Program-made: the position numbers and the translations under genes | The notes under the pieces: generated by a model | Seen by the model: the letters and a program-made list of their open reading frames with translations, nothing else | What the model was told of the DNA's origin: nothing | Database searches by the model: none | In this document: piece by piece, positions 35,198 through 43,406 of the stretch | Numbering within the stretch: position 1 is the first letter of the stretch | Layout: each line of letters opens with the position of its first letter | Source of the DNA: Campylobacterales bacterium | GTDB taxonomy: Bacteria > Campylobacterota > Campylobacteria > Campylobacterales > Sulfurimonadaceae | DNA length: 54,252 bases | NCBI GenBank assembly: GCA_016938735.1 | Contig: JAFGUB010000044.1 | Coordinates: 1 to 54,252, forward strand | Direction: 5' to 3'

Positions 35198-35215
35198 ATG
35201 TTGCGATCGCAACAT
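35198..35215. promoter_or_regulatory. 18-bp perfect palindrome between divergent promoters (candidate operator)
   Basis: ATGTTGCGATCGCAACAT is its own reverse complement over all 18 bases. It lies 15 bp upstream of the ppk -10 box and 35 bp upstream of the -10 box of the receiver gene, where a regulator of either or both would bind. Two bases further is an exact TTACATGTAA. Confidence 0.7.
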
Positions 35216-35217
35216 CA

Positions 35218-35227
35218 TTACATGTAA
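35218..35227. repeat. Palindrome TTACATGTAA in the ppk/receiver intergenic region
   Basis: Exact copy, 2 bp from the 18-bp palindrome and 24 bp upstream of the plus-strand -10 box. Confidence 0.9.
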
Positions 35228-35250
35228 CCGACGCTAAAGAAGCTTTGGAG

Positions 35251-35256
35251 TATACT
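35251..35256 (+). promoter_or_regulatory. Putative -10 box of the receiver-CheC-cyclase operon
   Basis: TATACT, 36 bp upstream of the ATG at 35293. Confidence 0.45.
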
Positions 35257-35292
35257 CTGCGCACTTTTTTGCCAATAATTTAAGGAATAGCC

Positions 35293-35658
35293 ATGACGGT
35301 ACTTGTGACTGACGACTCTTTGCTGGCGCGCAAATCGCTCATCAAAGTGCTGCGCGAGCTTGAGCCCGATGCAGAGATCATAGAGGCGCAAAACGGACTT
35401 GAAGCGTATGAGTACTACTGCAAGCGTTCACGCGATATCTCACTTGTCTTTTTGGATCTGACCATGCCTGTGATGGACGGCTTTGAGGCGCTAGAGAAGA
35501 TTATGGCCTTTGATTCGCAGGCCAAGGTGGTGATCGTCTCTGCGGATATTCAGCCTAAATCGCAAGAGCGGGTTATGGGCGCCGGTGCCAAGACTGTCAT
35601 CCCCAAGCCCATCAGCAGCGATAAGATGCGCACACTCTTTTTAAGCGGGTTGGTCTGA
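35293..35658 (+). CDS. Stand-alone CheY-like receiver protein
   Basis: 121 residues, receiver domain only. Acidic pair D7/D8, phosphoacceptor D55 (FLDLTMPVMDG), switch Ser (VSAD) and Lys in IPKPI. AAGGAA lies before the ATG. Its stop overlaps the start of the CheC-like gene (TGATG). Probably the phosphorylated substrate of that phosphatase; the kinase is not encoded here. Confidence 0.92.
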   Translation: MTVLVTDDSLLARKSLIKVLRELEPDAEIIEAQNGLEAYEYYCKRSRDISLVFLDLTMPVMDGFEALEKIMAFDSQAKVVIVSADIQPKSQERVMGAGAKTVIPKPISSDKMRTLFLSGLV

Positions 35659-36263
35659 TGCTCACCCCTTTACAGAAGGAGATCTTGCAAGAGCTGGTCA
35701 ATATCGCCTTTGGTTCGGCTACGGCCAGTATGGCCGAGTTGATGGACGCCTTTGCCACTCTTTCGGTACCGAGTATTCACTTTTTGCCCATCGAGCAGTT
35801 TAATGAGCATCTGCGCACGGTAGTGTGCGATGATCAGCCGCTCTATCTATCACAACAAGTTTTTACCGGTTCAATGAAAGGTGAGACGATCTTCATTCTG
35901 GAGCAGACCTCTGTGGACAATCTCGTCCGCCACCTTTATACGGACGAGGAGCAGATTACGCAGGCGCACATTAATGACGCGGTGCTGGAGGTGAATAACA
36001 TTCTCTCCGTCACCACCATCGGCAAGCTCGCCGAGATCATGAAGATGCAGACCAACTTCATGGTGCCGACGCTGCGTATCTTTGCCGATCGCGAGTTTGC
36101 CGATTTAAGCGAATTGGCCGAATACGACGCGGTTATTATTATTGAAACGCTGATGCGCTTCGAGCAGGAGCAGATATGTGGTCATCTGCTCATCCTGACC
36201 GCCAGTGCGATGATGCAGGAGCTGCAACACGCGCTTGATCAGATTGCCGGCGAGATGATGTGA
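35658..36263 (+). CDS. CheC-like CheY-P phosphatase
   Basis: 201 residues. Two pseudo-repeats each with the phosphatase helix: ELVNIAFGSATASMAELM (E-x2-N) and DAVLEVNNILSVTTIGKLAE (D-x3-E-x2-N), each followed by a Pro 23 residues later, as in CheC. Both helices look usable. Likely dephosphorylates the preceding receiver. Overlaps the cyclase gene by 4 bp. Confidence 0.85.
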   Translation: MLTPLQKEILQELVNIAFGSATASMAELMDAFATLSVPSIHFLPIEQFNEHLRTVVCDDQPLYLSQQVFTGSMKGETIFILEQTSVDNLVRHLYTDEEQITQAHINDAVLEVNNILSVTTIGKLAEIMKMQTNFMVPTLRIFADREFADLSELAEYDAVIIIETLMRFEQEQICGHLLILTASAMMQELQHALDQIAGEMM

Positions 36264-37558
36264 GCATGGCGATGGAACGATCGATCCTCGATCAGCTCGA
36301 AGTGGGTGTGATCATCACGGATGCGAATCTTGTGATTTATGAGTGGAACCGCTTTTTACAGATGCATACGCAACTGCCGCGTGAAGCAGTCATCGGCAAG
36401 CGGCTTGACGCGCTTTTTGAGCAGGTCGAAAGCGCGGTACTAAAGCGCAAAATCCGCACCACCTTACGTCTGCGCGAGAGCACGTTTTATCGTCCGATTG
36501 CGGCACCATACTGCGTACCCGTGCCGATCAAGCGTTTTATTCAGCACGATTTGAACTACATGGTGCAAAGGGTGAGCATCTCCCCCTACGATGAGGAGAA
36601 GGGGCTAGTACTGCTGAGCATCTACGATGAAACCGACAGTCGCATCGCACAGATTGAACTTGAAAAAGAGATGCAAAAGACGCAGCAGCTCAACGCCAGA
36701 CTCACTCAAGATCAAGAGATCATCGATACCAATCTGATGATGCTCAAAACCGATCTTCAAGGTCGTATCGTTGAGGCGAGCAGCGCACTTTGCTCCTTTT
36801 ACGGCTATGATCGAGATACGCTTTTGGGGCGCAACCCTTCGATTTTTGGGCATAAGTCGATGCCTTCGATGGTCTTTCACGATCTGTGGGAAAAGCTGGC
36901 CAAAGGCGAAACATGGCGCGGCGAAGTGCAAAACCTGCTATCAAACGGCAAAGACCACTGGGCGGATGTCTTGATTCTGCCGTTTTACGATGAGCAAGGG
37001 GTCATGACCCATTATGTGGGTATCTATCATGACATCTCTGATCGCAAACGTCTTGAGTCGCTGTATGTGACCGATCCGCTCACCAAGCTCTTTAACCGCT
37101 ACTTCTTTGATCAGCAGATGAAAGGGATCTTTATGGGCAAGCGCCGCGCCAAGTCCCTAAGCATGATGCTCATAGATATCGACCATTTCAAACAGGTCAA
37201 TGATATTTATGGTCATCGCAGTGGCGATCTGGTACTGCAGGAGTTTGCCCAAACGATGCGAGCGACCTTACGCAACAGTGATGTCTGTATTCGCATGGGG
37301 GGCGAAGAGTTCGCCGTCTTGCTGCCCGGATGTGATTTGATTGAGGCGTGTAGCGCGGCGGAGCATTTGAGGCAAGAGATCGAAAAATACGTATTTACAA
37401 ATGTAGGCAGGCTGACATGTAGCATTGGTGTGGCACAGCGACTTGAAGATGACGATGCAGACAGTTTTTATGAGCGCACAGACATGTTGCTCTATGCTGC
37501 CAAAACACAGGGGCGCAACCGCATCGCACACGATGCTATGGCGCTCACACTCGCTTAA
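36260..37558 (+). CDS. PAS-PAS diguanylate cyclase
   Basis: 432 residues, no membrane helix. First PAS-like domain 5-125, second PAS with PAC 145-260 (LLGRNPSIFGHKSMP, GVMTHYVGIYHDISDRKRLE), GGDEF domain 265-430. Active-site GGEEF is intact (RMGGEEFAVLLPGC), and an RxxD inhibitory site precedes it (RNSD, five residues upstream). Should make c-di-GMP and be feedback inhibited. GTG start overlapping the CheC-like gene; an ATG two codons on (36266) is an alternative. Which cofactor the PAS domains bind is unknown. Confidence 0.93.
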   Translation: MSMAMERSILDQLEVGVIITDANLVIYEWNRFLQMHTQLPREAVIGKRLDALFEQVESAVLKRKIRTTLRLRESTFYRPIAAPYCVPVPIKRFIQHDLNYMVQRVSISPYDEEKGLVLLSIYDETDSRIAQIELEKEMQKTQQLNARLTQDQEIIDTNLMMLKTDLQGRIVEASSALCSFYGYDRDTLLGRNPSIFGHKSMPSMVFHDLWEKLAKGETWRGEVQNLLSNGKDHWADVLILPFYDEQGVMTHYVGIYHDISDRKRLESLYVTDPLTKLFNRYFFDQQMKGIFMGKRRAKSLSMMLIDIDHFKQVNDIYGHRSGDLVLQEFAQTMRATLRNSDVCIRMGGEEFAVLLPGCDLIEACSAAEHLRQEIEKYVFTNVGRLTCSIGVAQRLEDDDADSFYERTDMLLYAAKTQGRNRIAHDAMALTLA

Positions 37559-37570
37559 GAAGGAACAATC

Positions 37571-38143
37571 ATGAGCCTATTTCAAATCCTGATGGCGGCT
37601 GTAGCCGCCTTTTTTGCCTATCAGCTCTACTTACATGTAAGAAACCTGCAAGAGCCGGTGAAGCCTTCAGGTGCAGGGAAAAGACCCTCTCCAATTGACC
37701 CCGAAGCGCTGGTAGAGCGCGCCGATGCAGCGTTTGGTGCGCGCAATTACGAGCGGGCGATTAATTTGCTGCGCGAGGCTGAGGGCAAAGCGCCTAAAGA
37801 TGCCGAGATTAAGGCGAAGTTGGGCTATATTTTAACGCAAACGCAAGCGTTTGAAGAGGCAGAACAAGCTTATGTGCAGGCGCTTGAGCTGGATGAAGCC
37901 GATGAGCGGCTGCATAATGCCCTGGCGTCGCTCTACCGCGCGCAAAAGCGCTTTGATGAGGCCAAAAAACACTATGAACGCTCCATTGAGATTGCGCCTG
38001 AGTTTGCACAAACACGCTTCAACTTTGCTAACTTGCTGCTGGATATGGGCGATACGCAGGGGGCGAAGGCGCTTTATGAAAAGGCGATTGAGCTTGATCC
38101 GGGCTTCACACAGGCTAAATTTGAACTTGAAAAGCTCAAATGA
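37571..38143 (+). CDS. Membrane-anchored TPR protein
   Basis: 190 residues. One helix at 2-21 anchors a run of three to four tetratricopeptide repeats from about residue 46 (PEALVERADAAFGARNYERA, LGYILTQTQAFEEAEQAY, ALASLYRAQKRFDEAKKHY, FANLLLDMGDTQGAKALY). Probably a scaffold for protein contacts on the periplasmic or cytoplasmic side. An exact palindrome at 37631-37640 is read as YLHVRN right after the helix. Overlaps nif3 by 4 bp. Confidence 0.85.
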   Translation: MSLFQILMAAVAAFFAYQLYLHVRNLQEPVKPSGAGKRPSPIDPEALVERADAAFGARNYERAINLLREAEGKAPKDAEIKAKLGYILTQTQAFEEAEQAYVQALELDEADERLHNALASLYRAQKRFDEAKKHYERSIEIAPEFAQTRFNFANLLLDMGDTQGAKALYEKAIELDPGFTQAKFELEKLK

Positions 38144-38862
38144 AGCTCTCCGAGATCTACGCCGCGCTCGATGCGCTCTCACCGTTTGCATTGCAGGAGT
38201 CGTGGGATAATTCGGGGCTGATTGTGGGCGATCTGCATCAGGAGATCACCCAAGCGGTGCTTTCGGTGGATGTGGACGAGGCGCTGATCGAGACACTGCC
38301 TGAGAACGCGCTGCTCATTACCCACCATCCGCTCATCTTCGGCGGACTCAAGCAGTTGCAGTTCAACCGCTATCCCGCCGTGCTGCTGCGCGCACTGATT
38401 CGCAAAAACATTGCCAACATCGCCATGCACACCAACTTCGATCAGACCCACCTCAACGACTATGTGGCGCAGGAGATTTTGGGTTATCCCATTACATGTA
38501 AAGAGGGGTTTGTGGCCTATTTGCAGGTTGATCAGCCCTTTGAGACCTTTGCGCAGCAGGTGCGCGACGCATTGGGGTTAAACTGCGTGCGCGCCGTGCG
38601 CTGCCACGACCATATCACTACGGCGGCGCTGACGACGGGTTCGGGCGGCTCATTGCTGCGCCAGATCCATGCGGAGTGTTTTTTGACCGGAGACATCAAG
38701 TATCATGACGCCATGGAGGCGATGAGCGTGGGGCTGAGCATGATCGACATCGGTCACTTCGAGAGCGAGCGCTATTTTGGGGCGCTGTTAGGGCGTCATT
38801 TGAAAAATTTGGATTTAGAAGTTATAATGGCGCAATTGAAAAACCCGTTCACCTATCTTTAA
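38140..38862 (+). CDS. Nif3-like dinuclear metal protein
   Basis: 240 residues of the YbgI/YqfO family. Metal ligands in LITHHPLIFGG (His-His), MHTNFDQ (His, Asp) and GHFESERYF (His, Glu). Forms toroidal hexamers. Annotated sometimes as GTP cyclohydrolase I type 2, but the in vivo reaction is not settled. Same order (nif3, flgZ, waaA, rluA) as HP0959-HP0956, from memory. The palindrome at 38492-38501 is read as ITCKEG. Confidence 0.92.
   Translation: MKLSEIYAALDALSPFALQESWDNSGLIVGDLHQEITQAVLSVDVDEALIETLPENALLITHHPLIFGGLKQLQFNRYPAVLLRALIRKNIANIAMHTNFDQTHLNDYVAQEILGYPITCKEGFVAYLQVDQPFETFAQQVRDALGLNCVRAVRCHDHITTAALTTGSGGSLLRQIHAECFLTGDIKYHDAMEAMSVGLSMIDIGHFESERYFGALLGRHLKNLDLEVIMAQLKNPFTYL
38823..38828 (+). 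promoter_or_regulatory. Putative -10 box inside the end of the nif3 gene
   Basis: TATAAT in the last 40 bp of the nif3 gene, 94 bp upstream of the flgZ ATG; a likely own promoter for flgZ and following genes. Confidence 0.4.
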
Positions 38863-38922
38863 CCGTGCACGCACCCCTGCGTCACCGTCTTGAGCGATGA
38901 AATCCCCAGCCTAAGGAAACCG

Positions 38923-39645
38923 ATGAACAAACACTTGGAACACTTGATCCAACTCTCCGCGATCGATAAAGAGATCGACGCATTTGAACCGCAGATCGAA
39001 GAGGCGAAGCACAAACTAGAAGCTATTTTGGCGACCCAAAGCGGCATCAGCGCCCAGATCGAGCAGCTTCAAAACGAAACCCGCGACGAGCAGATCAAAA
39101 AGCAAAAAAACGAGCTGCACCTCGCCGAACTCTCCCAAAAACTTGAAGAGAACAGCCGCAAAAGCTCCGAAGTGCGTAACGAGCGCGAGATGAAATCGTT
39201 GCAGCTTGAAGAGGAGATCGCCAAAGAGCAGGTCAGCTTCGCCAATGAAGAGATTGAGCGACTCGAACGCGTTATTGCCAACAAAAAAAGCAAAATTGAT
39301 GATCTCGAAGCACAACGCGCCAAAATCGACACCAACCTTGCCTCCATTCGCGCCGAGGTGGACGAGAAACTCTCAAAAATCGAGGCCGAGCGCCAAGTGG
39401 TTTTTGGGAAAAAAGAGCAACTGGTCTCCCAGATGAACCAAAAAGGGCTTGCGTTTTATCAAAAAATCCGCCGCTGGGCCAAAAACTCTACCGCCGTACC
39501 GGTGCGCCGTCAAGCCTGCATGGGCTGTTATATGGCCATCAACGACAAGACCTACGCAGAGGTGATCAAAGGCGAAGAGATCACTACCTGCCCACACTGC
39601 GGTCGTCTGCTCTATCTTGAAGAGTCCGGCGAGGCGAGCGCCTAA
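38923..39645 (+). CDS. flgZ: FlgZ-type zinc-ribbon coiled-coil protein (HP0958/Cj0706 family)
   Basis: 240 residues from the ATG at 38923 (TAAGGAAACCG upstream). Long antiparallel coiled coil to about residue 180, then a four-Cys zinc ribbon (ACMGCYMA and TCPHCGRL). Helicobacter HP0958 stabilises RpoN and flagellar transcription through such a protein. Same family as CT398. I use the gene symbol from Helicobacter; the function here is inferred. Confidence 0.85.
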   Translation: MNKHLEHLIQLSAIDKEIDAFEPQIEEAKHKLEAILATQSGISAQIEQLQNETRDEQIKKQKNELHLAELSQKLEENSRKSSEVRNEREMKSLQLEEEIAKEQVSFANEEIERLERVIANKKSKIDDLEAQRAKIDTNLASIRAEVDEKLSKIEAERQVVFGKKEQLVSQMNQKGLAFYQKIRRWAKNSTAVPVRRQACMGCYMAINDKTYAEVIKGEEITTCPHCGRLLYLEESGEASA

Positions 39646-39657
39646 AAAGCGGTCTGC

Positions 39658-40833
39658 TTGCGCCCCTTTACGCTGCTTTATGCTCTGGCGCTGCTGCTGC
39701 TTTACGTCGCGGCGTTGCCGCTGCTGCTTGCCTTTTCGTTCAAAGCCAAATACCGCCGCTCTCTTCCCGCACGTTTTTTTCTTTGGAACAATCCGCCGAT
39801 GCGTTGCGACCTGTGGTTTCATGTCTGCTCACTGGGCGAAGCACGCGCTATAGTACCGCTGCTGGATGCCTTTAAAGGGGTGAGCGTCGGCGTGACGACC
39901 ATCACCCAGACGGGCTTTGAGCAGGCGCGACGCTATGAGGCGCAGGTGCGCTATCTCCCTTTTGAGCTATTCTTGCCCTTTTGGGTGCGTGCGCCCAAGG
40001 TGCTGGTGGTACTCGAAGCGGAGCTGTGGTATCTGCTCTTTGCGCTGGCGCGGGCGCGCGGAGCGAAGATCGTGCTGCTGAGTGCTCGTATCAGCGAACG
40101 CAGCTTTCCGAAATACCTCAAGCTGGCGTGGTTTTATCGGCGGATTTTTGATCGTTGTGACGCCATTTACGTGCAGAGCGAAGCGGACAAAAACCGTTTT
40201 GTGGCGCTTGGGGCCTTACATGTAGAGGTGCTGGGCAACATCAAATTGGCGCAGAAGATCGAGGCGAGCAAGGTGTACGACAAGCCCACTCAAGAGGTGA
40301 TCGTTGCCGCGAGTACGCATGAGGGCGAAGAGGAGATGATCCTTGAGGCTTTTGTGCGCTACCGCCGCGATCATGACGCGACGCTGCTGGTGGTGCCGCG
40401 CCATCCTGAGCGTTTTGATCGGGTTTGGGAGCGTATCGGCCTTACATGTAACGCTGCGTCACTGGGGTGTTTGCGCTGGAGTGAAGGGGGGCGGTTGAAT
40501 ACGGATGTCTTGTTGGTCGATACGATGGGAGAGCTGAGCAACCTCTACGCCATCAGCGACATTGCGGTGCTTGGCGGTGCCTTTCGGGATGACGTAGGCG
40601 GACACAATCCGCTTGAACCGGCCCATTTTGGCTGTAAGATCATCACCGGTACGCACTTTTTTCATCAACAAGAGCTCTTTCGCTATGTGCACCATGTGCA
40701 GTACGTTGCCCCTGAGGGTATTGAGAATGCGCTTAGAGAGGCCGCGCTTTTGCCCCCTTCGTGCGTTGATGAGCGCATCGACACCGTGGCGATGCTGGAG
40801 CGTCTCAAAGCGATGCTGCGCCAAAGCGCTTAA
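39658..40833 (+). CDS. waaA: Kdo transferase (lipid A-Kdo)
   Basis: 391 residues. N-terminal membrane anchor (LLYALALLLLYVAALPLLLAF), GT-B glycosyltransferase: WFHVCSLGEARAIVPLL (catalytic Glu), VVLEAELWYLLF, and the C-terminal VLGGAFRDDVGGHNPLEPA. Adds Kdo to lipid IVA. TTG start with weak ribosome-binding sequence; the position is uncertain by a few codons. Two palindrome copies (40216 one mismatch, LHV; 40442 exact, LTCN). Confidence 0.93.
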   Translation: MRPFTLLYALALLLLYVAALPLLLAFSFKAKYRRSLPARFFLWNNPPMRCDLWFHVCSLGEARAIVPLLDAFKGVSVGVTTITQTGFEQARRYEAQVRYLPFELFLPFWVRAPKVLVVLEAELWYLLFALARARGAKIVLLSARISERSFPKYLKLAWFYRRIFDRCDAIYVQSEADKNRFVALGALHVEVLGNIKLAQKIEASKVYDKPTQEVIVAASTHEGEEEMILEAFVRYRRDHDATLLVVPRHPERFDRVWERIGLTCNAASLGCLRWSEGGRLNTDVLLVDTMGELSNLYAISDIAVLGGAFRDDVGGHNPLEPAHFGCKIITGTHFFHQQELFRYVHHVQYVAPEGIENALREAALLPPSCVDERIDTVAMLERLKAMLRQSA

Positions 40834-40856
40834 CCCAAGACGCCAAGGCGTCTTCA

Positions 40857-40866
40857 TTACATGTAA
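40857..40866. repeat. Palindrome TTACATGTAA in the waaA-rluA spacer
   Basis: Exact copy, running into AAGAG before the next ATG at 40877. Confidence 0.9.
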
Positions 40867-40876
40867 AGAGTTCAAG

Positions 40877-41614
40877 ATGAATCAAGATAAAGCCTACAAA
40901 CTACTCGCCCTACAAGAGGGTATCTCCAACAATGAAGCCAAAGCGCTGATTGATCGCGGTCTGGTGAGCGTGGAGGGCAAAAAAGTGCTGATTGCGCGCG
41001 GCGAGATCGATGCCGATACCCGCTTTACGGTCGAGAAGATCGAGAAGATTCGGCCTGTTTTTGAAAACGACGATCTGATCGTCATTGACAAACCGGCCTT
41101 TATGAACGCCGAGGAGATTGAGCGGCAGTTTCCCCAAGCGGTGCTGCTGCACCGGCTGGATCGTGAAACCAGCGGCGTGCTGCTGCTGGTGAAAAACGAG
41201 GAGTTTAGAGAAAAAGCGATCAAAGCGTTTAAGCGCGACGAGGTCTACAAAGAGTACAGCGCGTGGGTGGAGGGGCATGTGACCGAAGAGACGGTGATCG
41301 ACAAACCGATCATCACCGAAAAGCGCGGTGGAAAAGCCTTTTCAAAAATCTCCAAAGCAGGCAAGCCGGCGATCACCGAGGTCTATCCCGAGCTCATTAG
41401 CGGCAAAAAAAGTAAGCTGAAGTTGGTGATTCACCACGGACGCACGCATCAGATTCGCTGTCATTTGCGTTCGATCAATTTCCCCATCATCGGGGATGAG
41501 CAGTACGGCGGACGCCCCTCCAAGCGGGTGATGCTGCATGCACGGGTGATTGAGCTGCTGGGGATGCGTTTTGAGGTGAAAGAGCCCAAGGTGTTTGACC
41601 ACTTCGCTTCGTAG
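40877..41614 (+). CDS. RluA-family pseudouridine synthase
   Basis: 245 residues from the ATG at 40877. N-terminal S4-like domain (ALQEGISNNEAKALIDRGLVSV), catalytic motif LLHRLDRETSGVLLL near residues 91-105, and later HHGRTHQIRCHLR. Isomerises uridine in rRNA or tRNA. Which site is not clear; RluD/RluC-type or tRNA-specific members look alike. Same place as HP0956. Confidence 0.9.
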   Translation: MNQDKAYKLLALQEGISNNEAKALIDRGLVSVEGKKVLIARGEIDADTRFTVEKIEKIRPVFENDDLIVIDKPAFMNAEEIERQFPQAVLLHRLDRETSGVLLLVKNEEFREKAIKAFKRDEVYKEYSAWVEGHVTEETVIDKPIITEKRGGKAFSKISKAGKPAITEVYPELISGKKSKLKLVIHHGRTHQIRCHLRSINFPIIGDEQYGGRPSKRVMLHARVIELLGMRFEVKEPKVFDHFAS

Positions 41615-41666
41615 TACAAAGCTTAAAAGCGCATTATTTTAAAGAAAATTTAAAGTTGTGCTCTGC

Positions 41667-41672
41667 TATAAT
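41667..41672 (+). promoter_or_regulatory. Putative -10 box of the ffh-rplS operon
   Basis: TATAAT preceded by an A/T-rich stretch (41634-41660), 30 bp upstream of the ffh start. Typical Campylobacterota housekeeping promoter without -35 box. Confidence 0.6.
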
Positions 41673-41701
41673 TCGCACCTATTTTTCGATCAGGAGTGCT
41701 A

Positions 41702-43054
41702 GTGTTTGAAACGTTGACCGAGTCTTTTACGAGCGCATTGCGCAAGATTCGTTTTCATGACGATGAAAAAGCGCTCACCAAAGCGCTCGGCGAACTCAAA
41801 AAAGCGCTGCTCAAAGCCGACGTCAACCACAAAGTCGTCAAGACCCTGATCGAAGAGGTCGAAGAGAAAACCAAAGCCTCAGGCATCGGCAAAGATCAGT
41901 TTATGGATGCGATGCGTTCATGCCTTTATGATCTGCTCAAAACCAAAGGCAATCAAGGGTTTATCTACGCTTCGCGTCCGCCGACCGTGATTTTGATGAC
42001 GGGTCTGCAGGGATCGGGCAAAACCACCACGACGGGTAAGCTGGCGCTCTATCTGAAAAACCGCAAAAAAAAGGTGATGGTGGTCGCCGCCGACTTGCAG
42101 CGCCTTGCGGCGGTCGAGCAACTGCGCCAAATCTGCGCCAAGATCGAGGTGGAGCTTTTCGCTGATGACGTGAGCAAAAATCCCGTCGAAGTGGTGCGCG
42201 CTGCAATGGCCAAAGCGCAAGACGGCCTCTATGATGTCGTACTCATCGATACCGCCGGACGTCTGGCCATCGATGAGGCGCTGATGGAGCAGCTAGAGCA
42301 GGTGCGTGAAGCCGCCAAACCGCATGAGATCTTTTATGTCGCCGATTCACTTACGGGGCAAGATTCGGTGCGAACCGCGCAGAGCTTTCAAGAGCGCATC
42401 GGTATCGACGGCGTGATTTTGAGCAAATACGACGGCGACTCCAAAGGGGGCGTGGCTTTAGGCATCGCTTCGCTGGTGCAGGTGCCGCTGCGCTTTATCG
42501 GAAGCGGCGAAAAGATGGAAGATCTTGAGCCCTTTTTACCCGAGCGGATCGTCAACCGCCTGATGGGCCTTGGCGACATCGAAGGGCTGGCGGAGAAGAC
42601 CGCTTCGGTCATCGATGCGCAAACGGCCAAAAAGATGACCCAAAAGATCAAAAAAGGGCAGTTCAACTTCAACGACTTCGTCGAGCAGATGGAGCAGATG
42701 AAGAAGCTGGGTTCGATGAAGTCGCTTTTGGGAATGATTCCGGGCATGGGTAACATGGCCGGAGCGCTCAAAGACGTGGATCTGGAAAACTCCAGAGAGA
42801 TGAAGGTAATCAAAGCGATGGTCACCTCCATGACACCCAAAGAGCGCGAAGACCCCGATCTGCTCAACAACTCGCGTAAAGAGCGGATAGCCAAAGGGTG
42901 TGGATTGTCACAAGTGGAAGTGAACCGTATGCTCAAGCAGTTCAAAAACGCGTCTAAAATGGCCAAGCGTTTTTCGGGCAAAAAAGGGATGCAGGATCTG
43001 CAAGCCATGATGGGGCAGATGCAAGGCGGTGGCATGGCGGGACTGCGCCGCTAA
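41702..43054 (+). CDS. ffh: Signal recognition particle protein Ffh
   Basis: 450 residues. N domain, GTPase G1 GLQGSGKTTTTGKLA near 105, DTAGRLAIDEALM, and the Met-rich M domain (MKSLLGMIPGMGNMAG, ending MMGQMQGGGMAGLRR). Start chosen as GTG at 41702 since AGGAG lies 5 nt upstream; a GTG two codons earlier overlaps the ribosome-binding site. First gene of the ffh-rpsP-khpA-rimM-trmD-rplS operon. Confidence 0.97.
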   Translation: MFETLTESFTSALRKIRFHDDEKALTKALGELKKALLKADVNHKVVKTLIEEVEEKTKASGIGKDQFMDAMRSCLYDLLKTKGNQGFIYASRPPTVILMTGLQGSGKTTTTGKLALYLKNRKKKVMVVAADLQRLAAVEQLRQICAKIEVELFADDVSKNPVEVVRAAMAKAQDGLYDVVLIDTAGRLAIDEALMEQLEQVREAAKPHEIFYVADSLTGQDSVRTAQSFQERIGIDGVILSKYDGDSKGGVALGIASLVQVPLRFIGSGEKMEDLEPFLPERIVNRLMGLGDIEGLAEKTASVIDAQTAKKMTQKIKKGQFNFNDFVEQMEQMKKLGSMKSLLGMIPGMGNMAGALKDVDLENSREMKVIKAMVTSMTPKEREDPDLLNNSRKERIAKGCGLSQVEVNRMLKQFKNASKMAKRFSGKKGMQDLQAMMGQMQGGGMAGLRR

Positions 43055-43057
43055 GCC

Positions 43058-43067
43058 TTACATGTAA
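43058..43067. repeat. Palindrome TTACATGTAA after ffh
   Basis: Exact copy, 3 bp after the ffh stop, at the start of the 118-bp ffh-rpsP spacer. Confidence 0.9.
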
Positions 43068-43081
43068 GGAATGCAGACGCC

Positions 43082-43154
43082 TTGGCTTTTTGGAGCCAAT
43101 GCGTTTGCATTTAATGCAAATTTAACATATTCAGTACGTTGCAATAAGACGTAC
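43082..43154 (+). promoter_or_regulatory. Three successive hairpins in the rpsP leader (candidate RNA element)
   Basis: Inverted repeats TTGGCT/AGCCAA (43082-43099), TTTGCAT-TTA-ATGCAAA (43104-43120) and GTACGT/ACGTAC (43134-43154) follow one another in the ffh-rpsP spacer; the last ends about 18 bp before the rpsP ATG, near the AAGGA site. Could control expression of the ribosomal genes, or be a processing site. Confidence 0.5.
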
Positions 43155-43172
43155 GCAGAGAAGGACAATACT

Positions 43173-43403
43173 ATGGCAACTGTTATCCGCTTGACCCGCA
43201 TGGGCCGCAAAAAGCAACCTTTTTACCGCATCGCGGTCACTGACTCACGCAAACGCCGCGACGGTGGTTGGATCGAATTGATCGGTCACTACAATCCGAT
43301 GAACGAAGAGAAGACACTCAGCGTTGACAGTGAGCGTCTGGATTATTGGCTCAGCGTCGGCGCTAAAATGTCTGACCGCGTCAAAAAAATCACAGGCCGT
43401 TAA
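43173..43403 (+). CDS. rpsP: 30S ribosomal protein S16
   Basis: 76 residues. Typical [20 protein letters not shown] start and GHYNPM. The frame stays open upstream but that extension contains the hairpin leader. GAAGGA lies 8 nt before the ATG. Confidence 0.98.
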   Translation: MATVIRLTRMGRKKQPFYRIAVTDSRKRRDGGWIELIGHYNPMNEEKTLSVDSERLDYWLSVGAKMSDRVKKITGR

Positions 43404-43406
43404 TCC

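Noticed and set aside
35203-35210. GCGATCGC, the core of the cyanobacterial HIP1 element
   Set aside because: Noticed only once, at the centre of the 18-bp palindrome; gene content is not cyanobacterial.
43071-43172. N-terminal extension of S16
   Set aside because: The open frame upstream of the rpsP ATG contains the hairpins and has no counterpart in S16 proteins.
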